Source: Bacteroidales bacterium
GTDB lineage: Bacteria > Bacteroidota > Bacteroidia > Bacteroidales > VadinHA17
DNA length: 14,730 nucleotides
Direction of reading: 5' to 3'
NCBI GenBank assembly: GCA_012514255.1
Contig: JAAZAP010000049.1
Span: 1-14,730, forward strand
Shown here: positions 7,186 through 14,711 of the stretch, in pieces
Position numbering within the stretch: position 1 is the first letter of the stretch
Layout of the letters: every line of letters starts with the position of its first letter
Translations under genes and position numbers: made by a program
Notes under the pieces: generated by a model
Told to the model about the DNA's origin: nothing
Seen by the model: only the letters and a program-made list of their open reading frames with translations
Database searches by the model: none

Positions 7186-7206
7186 GGATCTCTGTTTTTC
7201 GGACTG

Positions 7207-7236
7207 CAAAGATATAAAAATTAACTAATCTGCAAA
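7207..7236 (-). promoter_or_regulatory. Promoter of rplU-rpmA, Bacteroidetes type
   Basis: On the minus strand TTTG (7236-7233) is followed after 18 bases by TATCTTTG (7214-7207), a full match to the -33/-7 arrangement TTTG...TAnnTTTG of Bacteroidetes. Transcription should begin near 7200, giving a leader of about 87 bases. This is the best promoter in the window. Confidence 0.75.
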
Positions 7237-7312
7237 TCGCCCCGCATATTTTATCACCAGCATACTGTGGATAAAAATTTCCCTGTCACTGAAGATAAAG
7301 ATTCATATTACT

Positions 7313-7320
7313 TATATTTG
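7313..7320 (+). promoter_or_regulatory. Putative -7 box for the BFN-GH97-thyA-folA operon
   Basis: TATATTTG matches TAnnTTTG exactly and ends 36 bases before the ATG at 7357. No clear -33 TTTG is found at the usual spacing. It is divergent from the rplU promoter about 75 bases away. Apart from these promoters and the rplU leader I see nothing else in the 243-base gap 7114-7356. Confidence 0.55.
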
Positions 7321-7356
7321 CCGTATCGGCCCGTCAGGTTGTAAATCTGAGAAGTT

Positions 7357-7962
7357 ATGCAGAATAATCTTATACGTCTGAAGGTCATAGGTATTTCATA
7401 CAGCCAGACTCAGTCCGGCGCATATGCTCTCATTCTGGCGGAGGAGAGCGGAGAGCGGAGAATCCCCATTATTATCGGAGGTTTTGAAGCTCAGGCAATC
7501 GTTATCAAGCTGGAGAACCTGGAGCCGCCAAGACCTCTGACACATGATCTGTTCAGGAGTTTTGCACAGGCATGCGGCGTGACGGTGGAGCAGGTGCTGA
7601 TCAACAAGCTCCGAGAAGGGATCTTCTATTCAGAGATACTGTGTACTGACGGTGAAAAGCGTTTCAGGATCGACTCCCGCACCTCGGATGCCGTAGCCCT
7701 GGCCCTGCGGTTTGAATGCCCGATATTCATTGACCCGCAGATACTCAATGAGGCCGGGATAGTCATGAGCGCAACCTCCGAGGAAGAACAGAAAAAAACA
7801 CCGGAGCCGGCAAAAGAGAAAAAACAGACAGCGGCAAGCGAATATGGCATGTATTCAGTTGAGGAACTCAATGATCTGCTTGCTGATGCCATAGCCCGCG
7901 AGGACTATGAACAGGCCGCAGCCATCCGTGACGAGATGGCACGAAGGAAAGGACAAGGATAA
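7357..7962 (+). CDS. Bifunctional nuclease-domain (DUF151) protein with C-terminal UVR motif
   Basis: A 201-residue cytoplasmic protein. Residues 5-130 form a BFN (DUF151) domain; the first studied BFN proteins, from plants, were reported to cut RNA and DNA, but the activity of bacterial members is poorly established. The conserved segment DSRTSDAVALALR (106-118) is present. A charged linker (about 140-162) leads to a UVR motif at 166-199 (EELNDLLADAIAREDYEQ onward), the helical hairpin by which UvrB contacts UvrC and which also occurs in Clp-associated proteins such as McsA. This BFN-UVR architecture is one I recall from Bacteroidetes and Chlorobi. It is the first gene of a four-gene plus-strand run; GH97 begins 16 bases downstream. 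Confidence 0.88.
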   Translation: MQNNLIRLKVIGISYSQTQSGAYALILAEESGERRIPIIIGGFEAQAIVIKLENLEPPRPLTHDLFRSFAQACGVTVEQVLINKLREGIFYSEILCTDGEKRFRIDSRTSDAVALALRFECPIFIDPQILNEAGIVMSATSEEEQKKTPEPAKEKKQTAASEYGMYSVEELNDLLADAIAREDYEQAAAIRDEMARRKGQG

Positions 7963-7978
7963 AAAAACCGAAACAGAA

Positions 7979-9934
7979 ATGAGGATTTTTTGGATTTTTG
8001 TTGCAGCAGGATTGCTCATCACAGCGCCCCTGTTGTCGAAAGAGTACAATGTCAAATCGCCTGACAGCCGGATCACGCTCTCCGTTGAGACTGCCGGCTC
8101 CCTGTCACTAAGCGTTAAATATGACAACCGGGAGGTCATCACAGACCTCTCCCCGGAGTTGCAGCTTGAGGGAACAGCTATCCCCGGACAGAAGCCGTCT
8201 GTGACACGGGCAATAAGATCATCAGTAAATGATACTCTTGTCCCGGTGGTGCCACGAAGGAATAACCGGGTGCCCGATATCTACAATGGTCTGACTCTCC
8301 GGTTCCGGGGCGGATCATCAATTGACTTCCGGGTCTATGATGACGGAGTGGCATACAGGTTCACCACCACCCTGCAGGGCCGTGTGACCGTAAAAGATGA
8401 ACGGTTTGCCTTCAGCCTTCCTGCCGGGGCTGAGGCTCTCTACCCGCTTGAAGAGGGTTTCATGTCACACAATGAATGCACCTTTCTTCCGGCATCAATG
8501 GATACTATTGATACTCATCACCTTGCCAGCCTGCCTGCCCTTTTTATGACCAGCGATATCAATATCCTTCTTTCCGAGGCTGACATTCGTGATTATCCGG
8601 GACTGTGGGTCACCGGCGACGGCCAGGGCGGGGTGACAGGCGTGCTGCCTGCATATCCCGCAGCGGTAAAAGCCCATAATGACCGGAATGTATATGTAAC
8701 GGGACGCGAGGATTACCTTGCCGTAACATCCGGCACCCGCACATACCCGTGGAGGTTGTTCATTATCACAGATGATGATGCAAAACTGGCTGAAAGTGAG
8801 ATGGTTTATCGGCTTGGCGCACCACCGGCTGCGGGATCAGACTTCAGCTGGGTGAAGCCGGGTAAGGTGGCATGGGACTGGTATAATTCCAATAACCTGT
8901 TCGGGGTTGATTTCCGTGCAGGACTGAACAATGATACCTATAAATATTATATAGACTTTGCCTCTGCAAACGGGATTGAATATGTCATTCTTGATGAGGG
9001 ATGGTATAACCTGGGTGATGTCCTTGACCAGGCCCCGGGCTTTGACGTGGAGGAGCTGTGCAATTATGCCGCCTCAAAGAATGTGGGGATTATACTCTGG
9101 GTGATATGGAAGACCTTCCATGACAGGATTGATGAAGCCCTTGACCAGTATGAGGAATGGGGTGTCAGGGGTATCAAGGTGGATTTTATGCAGCGTGACG
9201 ACCAGTGGATGGTCAATTACTACCATGAGGTGGCAGAGAAGACTGCGCAGCACAGGATGCTTGTGGATTTTCACGGGTGCTACAAGCCTGACGGTATTGA
9301 ACGCACATGGCCCAATGTCATTACCCGCGAAGGGGTCAAGGGGCTGGAGAACAACAAGTGGAGCTACGAATGCAATCCTGAGCATGACCTTACCCTGCCT
9401 TTCACCAGGATGGTGGCAGGTCCCATGGACTATACTCCGGGAGCAATGGTCAATATGCAGAAACGCGACTTCTCGCCGGTATTCTACAGGCCGGCAAGCC
9501 AGGGGACCAGGGTGCACCAGATGGCCATGTATGTGGTCTTCGAGAGCCCGCTGCAGATGCTGGCTGACAGCCCGTCAAACTACTTGCGCAACCAGGAGTG
9601 CACCTCCTTCATCGCCGGTGTACCCGTGACCTGGGATGAGACCAGGGTGCTGGATGCCAGGAAGGGTGATTATATTGTTATTGCCAGAAGGAAAGGTGAC
9701 ACATGGTACCTTGCCGCCATGAATGACTGGAATGCATTTGCAACCGATACAGGACTGTCATTACTGCCGGAAGGCCGGTATCAGATGGAGGTTTTCAGTG
9801 ACGGCATCAATGCCGATCATCACGGGGAGGATTACAAACGCATGGTCCTCACAGTGAGTGCCGGTGAAAGGATAAAGATCAGCCTTGCCCCGGGAGGCGG
9901 ATGGGTGGCCAGGATCACTCCGATAGTCAATTAA
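7979..9934 (+). CDS. Secreted GH97-family alpha-glycosidase
   Basis: A 651-residue glycoside hydrolase of family 97, alpha-glucosidases and alpha-galactosidases common in Bacteroidetes, usually periplasmic. A signal peptide spans residues 1-20 (MRIFWIFVAAGLLITAPLLS). An N-terminal beta-sandwich (about 22-275) precedes a catalytic barrel (about 285-560) and a C-terminal beta domain. D402 in GIKVDFM sits where the retaining subgroup has its nucleophile (D415 in BtGH97b, from memory), a position I recall as Gly in inverting SusB. E457, 55 residues later, fits the acid/base, and E451 in TREG a calcium ligand. This points to a retaining enzyme, perhaps an alpha-galactosidase, not a SusB-type glucosidase. 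I chose the ATG at 7979 because it opens the signal peptide and clears the upstream gene. No susC/susD genes are nearby; thyA follows after 15 bases. Confidence 0.93.
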   Translation: MRIFWIFVAAGLLITAPLLSKEYNVKSPDSRITLSVETAGSLSLSVKYDNREVITDLSPELQLEGTAIPGQKPSVTRAIRSSVNDTLVPVVPRRNNRVPDIYNGLTLRFRGGSSIDFRVYDDGVAYRFTTTLQGRVTVKDERFAFSLPAGAEALYPLEEGFMSHNECTFLPASMDTIDTHHLASLPALFMTSDINILLSEADIRDYPGLWVTGDGQGGVTGVLPAYPAAVKAHNDRNVYVTGREDYLAVTSGTRTYPWRLFIITDDDAKLAESEMVYRLGAPPAAGSDFSWVKPGKVAWDWYNSNNLFGVDFRAGLNNDTYKYYIDFASANGIEYVILDEGWYNLGDVLDQAPGFDVEELCNYAASKNVGIILWVIWKTFHDRIDEALDQYEEWGVRGIKVDFMQRDDQWMVNYYHEVAEKTAQHRMLVDFHGCYKPDGIERTWPNVITREGVKGLENNKWSYECNPEHDLTLPFTRMVAGPMDYTPGAMVNMQKRDFSPVFYRPASQGTRVHQMAMYVVFESPLQMLADSPSNYLRNQECTSFIAGVPVTWDETRVLDARKGDYIVIARRKGDTWYLAAMNDWNAFATDTGLSLLPEGRYQMEVFSDGINADHHGEDYKRMVLTVSAGERIKISLAPGGGWVARITPIVN

Positions 9935-9949
9935 CAGGAAAAGAGAATC

Positions 9950-10744
9950 ATGAAACCATACCTTGACCTGCTGAGCCATGTGCTTGAACATGGCACGGAA
10001 AAGAGGGACCGTACGGGCACGGGAACCATCAGCACCTTCGGGTACCAGATGCGGTTTGATCTGGCAGAAAGGTTCCCGCTGATGACAACCAAGAAGCTCC
10101 CCCTCAAGTCAATCATTCATGAGCTTCTCTGGTTTCTCAGAGGAGACACCAACGTGCGTTACCTCCAGGAGAACGGGGTCAGGATATGGAACGAATGGGC
10201 TGATGCTGATGGTAACCTCGGCCCCATCTATGGTTTCCAGTGGCGCTCATGGCCCGCCGCTGACGGCAGGGCCATAGACCAGGTAAAGACAGTGGTCTCC
10301 TCCCTCAGGGAAAACCCTGATTCAAGAAGACACATCATCTCTGCATGGAATGTAGGGGAGATAGACAAGATGGCGCTGCCGCCATGCCATATACTGTTCC
10401 AGTTCTATGTTGCTGATGACAGGCTCTCTTGCCAGCTCTATCAGCGGAGCGCAGACATATTCCTGGGCGTGCCATTCAACATAGCCTCTTACTCCCTGCT
10501 GACACTGATGATGGCGCAGGTGACGGGGTACAGACCCGGGGAGTTTATCCATACCCTGGGCGATGCTCATATATACCTCAACCATCTTGATCAGGTCAGG
10601 CTGCAGCTCACACGTGATCCCCGCCGGTTGCCGGTGATGACCCTCAACAGCGAGGTAAGTGATATTTTAGCATTCCGGTATGACGACTTCGTCCTCTCGG
10701 ATTATGATCCGCATCCGGCCATCAAAGGTGAAATTTCTGTCTGA
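9950..10744 (+). CDS. thyA: Thymidylate synthase
   Basis: ThyA methylates dUMP to dTMP with 5,10-methylene-tetrahydrofolate, releasing dihydrofolate. The product is 264 residues, the same length as the E. coli enzyme. The nucleophile is C146 in [12 protein letters not shown]; the phosphate-binding [11 protein letters not shown] (125-135), the [17 protein letters not shown] segment and the C-terminal IKGEISV are all present. A purine-rich AGGAAAAGAG precedes the ATG. It begins 15 bases after the GH97 gene and ends one base before folA, so it is almost surely coupled with folA: the DHF it makes is the substrate of the next enzyme. Confidence 0.98.
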   Translation: MKPYLDLLSHVLEHGTEKRDRTGTGTISTFGYQMRFDLAERFPLMTTKKLPLKSIIHELLWFLRGDTNVRYLQENGVRIWNEWADADGNLGPIYGFQWRSWPAADGRAIDQVKTVVSSLRENPDSRRHIISAWNVGEIDKMALPPCHILFQFYVADDRLSCQLYQRSADIFLGVPFNIASYSLLTLMMAQVTGYRPGEFIHTLGDAHIYLNHLDQVRLQLTRDPRRLPVMTLNSEVSDILAFRYDDFVLSDYDPHPAIKGEISV

Positions 10745-10745
10745 G

Positions 10746-11246
10746 ATGATAACAATTATAGTAGCAACAGACCGTAATAACGGCATTGGTTACAGAAACG
10801 GGTTGCTGGCGAACATTCCGGGAGATCTGAAGCGGTTTAAGGAGATCACCATGGGCCATTGTCTGATTATGGGCAAGAAAACATGGGAGTCTCTGCCAAA
10901 CAAACCCCTGAAGGGAAGGAAGAATATTGTTTTAACTGATAATGAGCTTGACTGTTTTGATTGTGCTGATACAGCCCGTTCAATTGAAGAGGCTCTGGGT
11001 TTCTGTGACCCGGGGAAGGAGATATTCATTATTGGCGGCGGATCGGTATACAGGCAGTTTATGCCTATGGCTGACAGGCTGATGATTACTCACATGCATG
11101 CTGTTTTCGAGGCTGATACCTTTTTCCCGGAGATAAGCAGTGATGAATGGTATATCGCTGAACAGGAGGATTATATCACTGATGACCCGGATGGCCTGAG
11201 TTTCTCCTATACTACTTACCTGCGCCTGGAGAAACCGGTCTCATGA
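10746..11246 (+). CDS. folA: Dihydrofolate reductase, with Ala in place of Trp22
   Basis: DHFR reduces dihydrofolate to tetrahydrofolate with NADPH, closing the cycle with ThyA. It has 166 residues. Present are [11 protein letters not shown] (5-15), the substrate-binding acid D27 in [19 protein letters not shown] (42-51), GRKNIVLT (57-64), the NADPH loop IIGGGSVY (95-102) and T115 in MITHMHA. At position 22, normally Trp in E. coli-type DHFR, this protein has Ala (GLLANIPGD); the E. coli Met20-loop residues Pro21 and Trp30 are Leu and Arg. I chose the ATG at 10746, one base after the thyA stop; an ATG at 10680 would lie inside thyA. The last codons, TCA TGA, form a palindrome that abuts the clpX stop. 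Confidence 0.96.
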   Translation: MITIIVATDRNNGIGYRNGLLANIPGDLKRFKEITMGHCLIMGKKTWESLPNKPLKGRKNIVLTDNELDCFDCADTARSIEEALGFCDPGKEIFIIGGGSVYRQFMPMADRLMITHMHAVFEADTFFPEISSDEWYIAEQEDYITDDPDGLSFSYTTYLRLEKPVS

Positions 11247-12455
11247 TGCCTTGAGCACCTTCATGTCAACTCTTTCGAGCTTATGTTCCGCATATTCCGG
11301 GGTAACGGTGAACTCTTTTGTTTCGGCTGAAGGCAGTTCGAACATTGCATCCATCATTATTGCTTCACAGATGGCCCTGAGGCCCCTGGCGCCGAGCCTG
11401 AACTCCACGGCCTTGTCAACTATATAGTCCAGCGCTTCCGCGGCAAAGGTAAGCTGGATGTTGTCCATGGCAAAGAGCTTGATATACTGCTTGGTGATGG
11501 CATTCTTCGGTTCGGTGAGGATGGCTCTCAGCGCCTTGCGGTCAAGAGGTGAGAGGTGCGTCAGTACCGGCAGACGACCGATTATCTCGGGGATAAGGCC
11601 ATAAGCCCGCAGATCCTGAGGGGCAATGTATTTCAGCAGATCATCCTTGTCATAATGGTCGCGTGAGCGGCTGGCAGCGTAACCAACAACGGCGGTGTTC
11701 AGCCGGTGGGCTATCTTTTTCTCTATACCCTCAAAGGCACCTCCGCAGATGAAGAGGATATTCTTTGTATCCACGGGTATCATCTTCTGTTCGGGGTGCT
11801 TCCTGCCTCCCTGCGGGGGGACGTTCACCACCGCACCCTCGAGAAGCTTGAGGAGACCCTGCTGCACACCCTCGCCGGAGACGTCACGGGTGATGGAGGG
11901 ATTATCGCCTTTGCGGGCAATCTTGTCAAGCTCGTCAATAAATACTATACCCTTTTCGGCTGCCTTGACATCATAATCGGCATTCTGAAGGAGCCTGGTC
12001 AGGAGGCTCTCAATGTCCTCCCCCACATAGCCGGCTTCCGTAAGAACGGTAGCATCAACGATGGTGAAGGGGACATTCAACATACGGGCTATGGTGCGGG
12101 CAAGAAGGGTCTTGCCCGTTCCGGTCTCGCCAACGAGGATGATGTTTGATTTTTCAATCTCCACATCATCACTGTCAGCCTTCTGCATCAGTCTCTTGTA
12201 GTGGTTGTAAACGGCTACGGATAGTATCTTTTTGGCCTTGTCCTGTCCTATGACGTACTGGTCAAGGAATTTTTTTATCTCATCCGGCTTGCGGAGCTTA
12301 ATGGCGTCAAGGTTGAAATTTGATTTGCCGCCGAGCTCCTCAACCATGATGTTGTGGGCCTGTTCAATGCAATGGTCGCATATGTGACCTTCAAGACCCG
12401 CAATAAGAAGATTAGCCTCTTTTTTAGTCCGTCCGCAGAACGAGCATTTATCCAT
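11241..12455 (-). CDS. clpX: ATP-dependent Clp protease ATP-binding subunit ClpX
   Basis: ClpX is the hexameric AAA+ unfoldase that feeds substrates to ClpP. It has 404 residues. The zinc-binding domain has C4, C7, C26 and C29. Walker A GETGTGKT is at 109-116, the pore loop GYVG at 142-145, Walker B VFIDELDK at 171-178, and sensor 2 in GARGLR near the C terminus. The ClpP-docking IGF loop of E. coli is VGY here (257-259, in NTAVVGYAA), still a hydrophobic tripeptide. The start is the ATG at 12455 (MDKCSFCGR); an in-frame TTG at 12497 lies inside clpP. It begins ten bases after the clpP stop. Its stop abuts that of convergent folA in the palindrome TCATGA. Confidence 0.97.
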   Translation of the reverse strand: MDKCSFCGRTKKEANLLIAGLEGHICDHCIEQAHNIMVEELGGKSNFNLDAIKLRKPDEIKKFLDQYVIGQDKAKKILSVAVYNHYKRLMQKADSDDVEIEKSNIILVGETGTGKTLLARTIARMLNVPFTIVDATVLTEAGYVGEDIESLLTRLLQNADYDVKAAEKGIVFIDELDKIARKGDNPSITRDVSGEGVQQGLLKLLEGAVVNVPPQGGRKHPEQKMIPVDTKNILFICGGAFEGIEKKIAHRLNTAVVGYAASRSRDHYDKDDLLKYIAPQDLRAYGLIPEIIGRLPVLTHLSPLDRKALRAILTEPKNAITKQYIKLFAMDNIQLTFAAEALDYIVDKAVEFRLGARGLRAICEAIMMDAMFELPSAETKEFTVTPEYAEHKLERVDMKVLKAS

Positions 12456-12465
12456 CAGTAAGGAA

Positions 12466-13143
12466 TTATTTCTTTGTCCTTGACAGAACCTCGTCAATCA
12501 TACCGTACTCCTTGGCTTCAGTGGCTGTCATCCAGTGGTCGCGGTCAGCATCTTTCTCCACCTGTTCCAGAGTCTGTCCGGTGTGGAAGGCAATGACCTC
12601 GTATAGCTCCTTCTTGATTTTAAGTATCTCCTTTACTGCAATCTCAATGTCTGAAGCCTGGCCCTCTGCACCGCCCATCGGCTGGTGGATCATAATGCGG
12701 GAGTGCTTCAGTGCAGACCTTTTGCCTTTTGTTCCTGCTGTCAGCAGCACGGCACCCATTGATGCAGCCATTCCTGTGCAGATGGTTGCCACATCAGCCG
12801 AGATGTACTGCATGGTGTCATAAATGCCCATCCCTGCATGTACTACTCCACCTGGCGTATTAAGGTATATCTGGATATCTTTGCCAGGGTCAGATGAATC
12901 AAGGTAGAGAAGCTGTGCCTGGATGATGTTTGCAACATAATCGTCTACCGGCAGTCCGAGGAAAATGATGCGGTCCATCATCAGGCGCGAAAAAACGTCC
13001 ATCGAGGCTACATTCAGCTGGCGCTCTTCGATGATCGTGGGAGATATGTATCCGTTGCTTGCTGAAATGTAACGGTGCATGGAAAGGCTGCTGATCCCGA
13101 ACCGGTCAGTGGCATATTTCCTGAAATCCTTTATATCTGACAT
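12466..13143 (-). CDS. clpP: ATP-dependent Clp protease proteolytic subunit ClpP
   Basis: The tetradecameric serine peptidase partner of ClpX. The 225-residue product has the catalytic triad S128 (GMAAS), H153 (MIHQP) and D202 (RDHWM); each lies exactly 30 residues beyond the corresponding residue of mature E. coli ClpP (S98, H123 and D172). The N-terminal 30 residues are therefore extra and may be a propeptide or a Bacteroidetes-type extension. A -7 box, TATATTTG, lies 23 bases upstream, so clpP-clpX may be transcribed apart from tig as well as with it. Confidence 0.97.
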   Translation of the reverse strand: MSDIKDFRKYATDRFGISSLSMHRYISASNGYISPTIIEERQLNVASMDVFSRLMMDRIIFLGLPVDDYVANIIQAQLLYLDSSDPGKDIQIYLNTPGGVVHAGMGIYDTMQYISADVATICTGMAASMGAVLLTAGTKGKRSALKHSRIMIHQPMGGAEGQASDIEIAVKEILKIKKELYEVIAFHTGQTLEQVEKDADRDHWMTATEAKEYGMIDEVLSRTKK

Positions 13144-13166
13144 GTTTACTTAGTTCTTGTGAATTC

Positions 13167-13174
13167 CAAATATA
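13167..13174 (-). promoter_or_regulatory. Putative -7 box for clpP-clpX
   Basis: On the minus strand TATATTTG matches TAnnTTTG exactly in the 53-base tig-clpP gap and ends 23 bases before the clpP ATG. There is no good -33 box. It suggests a second promoter inside the tig-clpP-clpX cluster, in addition to readthrough from tig. Confidence 0.5.
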
Positions 13175-13196
13175 CGAAAATATAGGCCTAAAGGTT

Positions 13197-14528
13197 TCAT
13201 TTCTCCCCGAAGAGCTTGTTGAACTCATCCGGGCTCACCTTCCTGTCATCTACCTTAACTGAGTCAATTATGATATTGAGCACCTTTGTGTCAAGCACCT
13301 TTTCGGCTATGCGACGGGCATCATCCTCTTTATTGAGCATATCTTTCGCAAATGACGTAATCTGCTCATCAGTAGCATAGTACAGACCGTACTGTGAGAA
13401 TTGTTGACGGGTGAATGACTTTGCCTCCTCCAGTATCTCCTCGTCAGAGATCTTCACATCATTTTCTTTTGCGATCCTGTTTTTTACCAACTGCCAGCGC
13501 AGATCCTTGCGGAAATGATCCCAGTCCTTCTCAATATCCTCAGCCGTGGTTTTCTCATTAACCCGAAGCAGCCATCTCTTCAGGAACTCTTCCGGCAGGT
13601 CAAATTCTGTCTTATCCAGTGCCAGGTCACGTGCATCAGTATGCAGCTTGTATTCGGATTCACGATTGAAGAAACCTCTTATCTCATCGGTAACCCTGGC
13701 CTCGAACTCTTCAGGGGAGCTGACGATCCCTTCCCCATAGACCTTGTCCCACAACTCCTGGTTGTTCTCTGCGGGAGTGAACCGGGTGACTTCCCGGATG
13801 GTCATGGAGTAATGGCCTTCGAGGTCTTTCACCTCATCCTTCTGCTTCTTCAGCAGTCCTGCTATCTCATTGTCGTTCGGGAAAGCCCTGCGTAAATCAA
13901 AACCGACTGTTTCGCCGGCGGTACGTCCGATGAACTCATTCCTGATCTTTTCGTCCTTGATCATCTCAACTGAGATGGTGGCATCTTCGTTTATCACTGA
14001 ACCGTCTTCCGAAACCACGTCGCCCTTGACCACATCCTTCTCATCGGACGTTTCAGCAGTGATGAATTCCCCGTTCCTGCGGGCATAATTATCAATATAG
14101 TCTGCAATCATCTTGCTATCAGGCTCAATCTGATAACGGGTAAGCTTATTCTTCTTGCTGAGGTTCAATCCGAACTCCGGCGCCAGGCCGAGATCAAAGG
14201 TGAAGCTGAACTCATCAGATTTTTCCGGGTCAAATGAATGGCCGTCCTCACTCGGTATAGGATCACCGAGGACATCCAGGTTTTCATTTTTGATATATTC
14301 TGACAGTTCTTCTGATACGAGCCTGTTGATCTCATCAACAAGGATGGTTGTGCCGTACATCTTCCTGATCAGCTGGAAGGGGACGTGCCCCGGACGAAAT
14401 CCCTTTATGCTGGCCGTTCTCCTGTATTCCCTGAGCTTTTTATCAACTTTCTCTTCATAATCAGCCTTTACTACATCAATTCTGACAGTTGCGTTCAGTG
14501 CGTCAGTGTTCTCTCTGGTGACATTCAT
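13197..14528 (-). CDS. tig: Trigger factor
   Basis: The ribosome-bound chaperone that meets nascent chains at the exit tunnel. It has 443 residues. The N-terminal ribosome-binding domain carries the signature GFRPGHVP at 43-50, the counterpart of GFRxGKxP. The middle region (about 150-250), where E. coli trigger factor has its FKBP-type PPIase, keeps a GDVV start but lacks a recognisable IPGFE-like active-site core, so prolyl isomerase activity is doubtful. About 250-430 forms the helical chaperone arms. It heads the usual tig-clpP-clpX cluster, 53 bases before clpP. The start is the ATG at 14528; I could not assign a clear promoter between it and the terminator at 14553-14599. Confidence 0.93.
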   Translation of the reverse strand: MNVTRENTDALNATVRIDVVKADYEEKVDKKLREYRRTASIKGFRPGHVPFQLIRKMYGTTILVDEINRLVSEELSEYIKNENLDVLGDPIPSEDGHSFDPEKSDEFSFTFDLGLAPEFGLNLSKKNKLTRYQIEPDSKMIADYIDNYARRNGEFITAETSDEKDVVKGDVVSEDGSVINEDATISVEMIKDEKIRNEFIGRTAGETVGFDLRRAFPNDNEIAGLLKKQKDEVKDLEGHYSMTIREVTRFTPAENNQELWDKVYGEGIVSSPEEFEARVTDEIRGFFNRESEYKLHTDARDLALDKTEFDLPEEFLKRWLLRVNEKTTAEDIEKDWDHFRKDLRWQLVKNRIAKENDVKISDEEILEEAKSFTRQQFSQYGLYYATDEQITSFAKDMLNKEDDARRIAEKVLDTKVLNIIIDSVKVDDRKVSPDEFNKLFGEK

Positions 14529-14552
14529 CTTTTAATAGTTTACTATCGATTT

Positions 14553-14599
14553 AAAAAACCGCCATAACCTCCGTATGCCGCCGGAGTGTCAGTGCGGTT
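14553..14599 (-). terminator. Intrinsic terminator between tRNA-Leu and tig
   Basis: On the minus strand AACCGC (14599-14594) pairs with GCGGTT (14562-14557), enclosing an inner CTCCG/CGGAG stem (14586-14582 with 14573-14569). A T run follows (14558-14553). It lies nine bases beyond the tRNA CCA end and 25 bases before the tig ATG, so it can end the tRNA transcript. The outer stem is interrupted by unpaired bases, so strength is uncertain. Confidence 0.6.
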
Positions 14600-14607
14600 C
14601 TGTTACC

Positions 14608-14692
14608 TGGTGCGGATGAAGGGACTCGAACCCCCACGCCCTGAGGCACAAGATCCTAAGTCTTGCTCGGCTACCAATTACGACACATCCGC
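14608..14692 (-). tRNA. tRNA-Leu (anticodon UAG), CCA encoded
   Basis: A class II tRNA of 82 bases plus an encoded CCA (14608-14610). The acceptor GCGGATG pairs with CATCCGC, with discriminator A. The D arm has TCG/CGA with a GG-bearing loop. The anticodon stem CAAGA/TCTTG encloses the loop CTTAGGA, giving anticodon TAG (reads CUA and related CUN codons). A short variable arm, GCC/GGC, and the T loop TTCGAGT are present; the T stem GGGGG/CCCTT has two G-U pairs. Confidence 0.95.
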
Positions 14693-14703
14693 AAAAAGTG
14701 GTG

Positions 14704-14711
14704 CAAAATTA
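14704..14711 (-). promoter_or_regulatory. Putative -7 box for tRNA-Leu
   Basis: On the minus strand TAATTTTG matches TAnnTTTG exactly and ends 11 bases before the first base of the tRNA, leaving a leader of a few bases. The -33 position would fall at or beyond the end of the window. Confidence 0.55.

Noticed and set aside
9120..9629. 169-codon plus-strand open frame inside GH97
   Set aside because: Shadow frame of the GH97 barrel; its product is rich in Arg, Trp, Ser and Cys and resembles nothing.
11706..12149. 147-codon plus-strand open frame opposite clpX
   Set aside because: Antisense to the conserved AAA+ core of clpX, with no recognisable motif.
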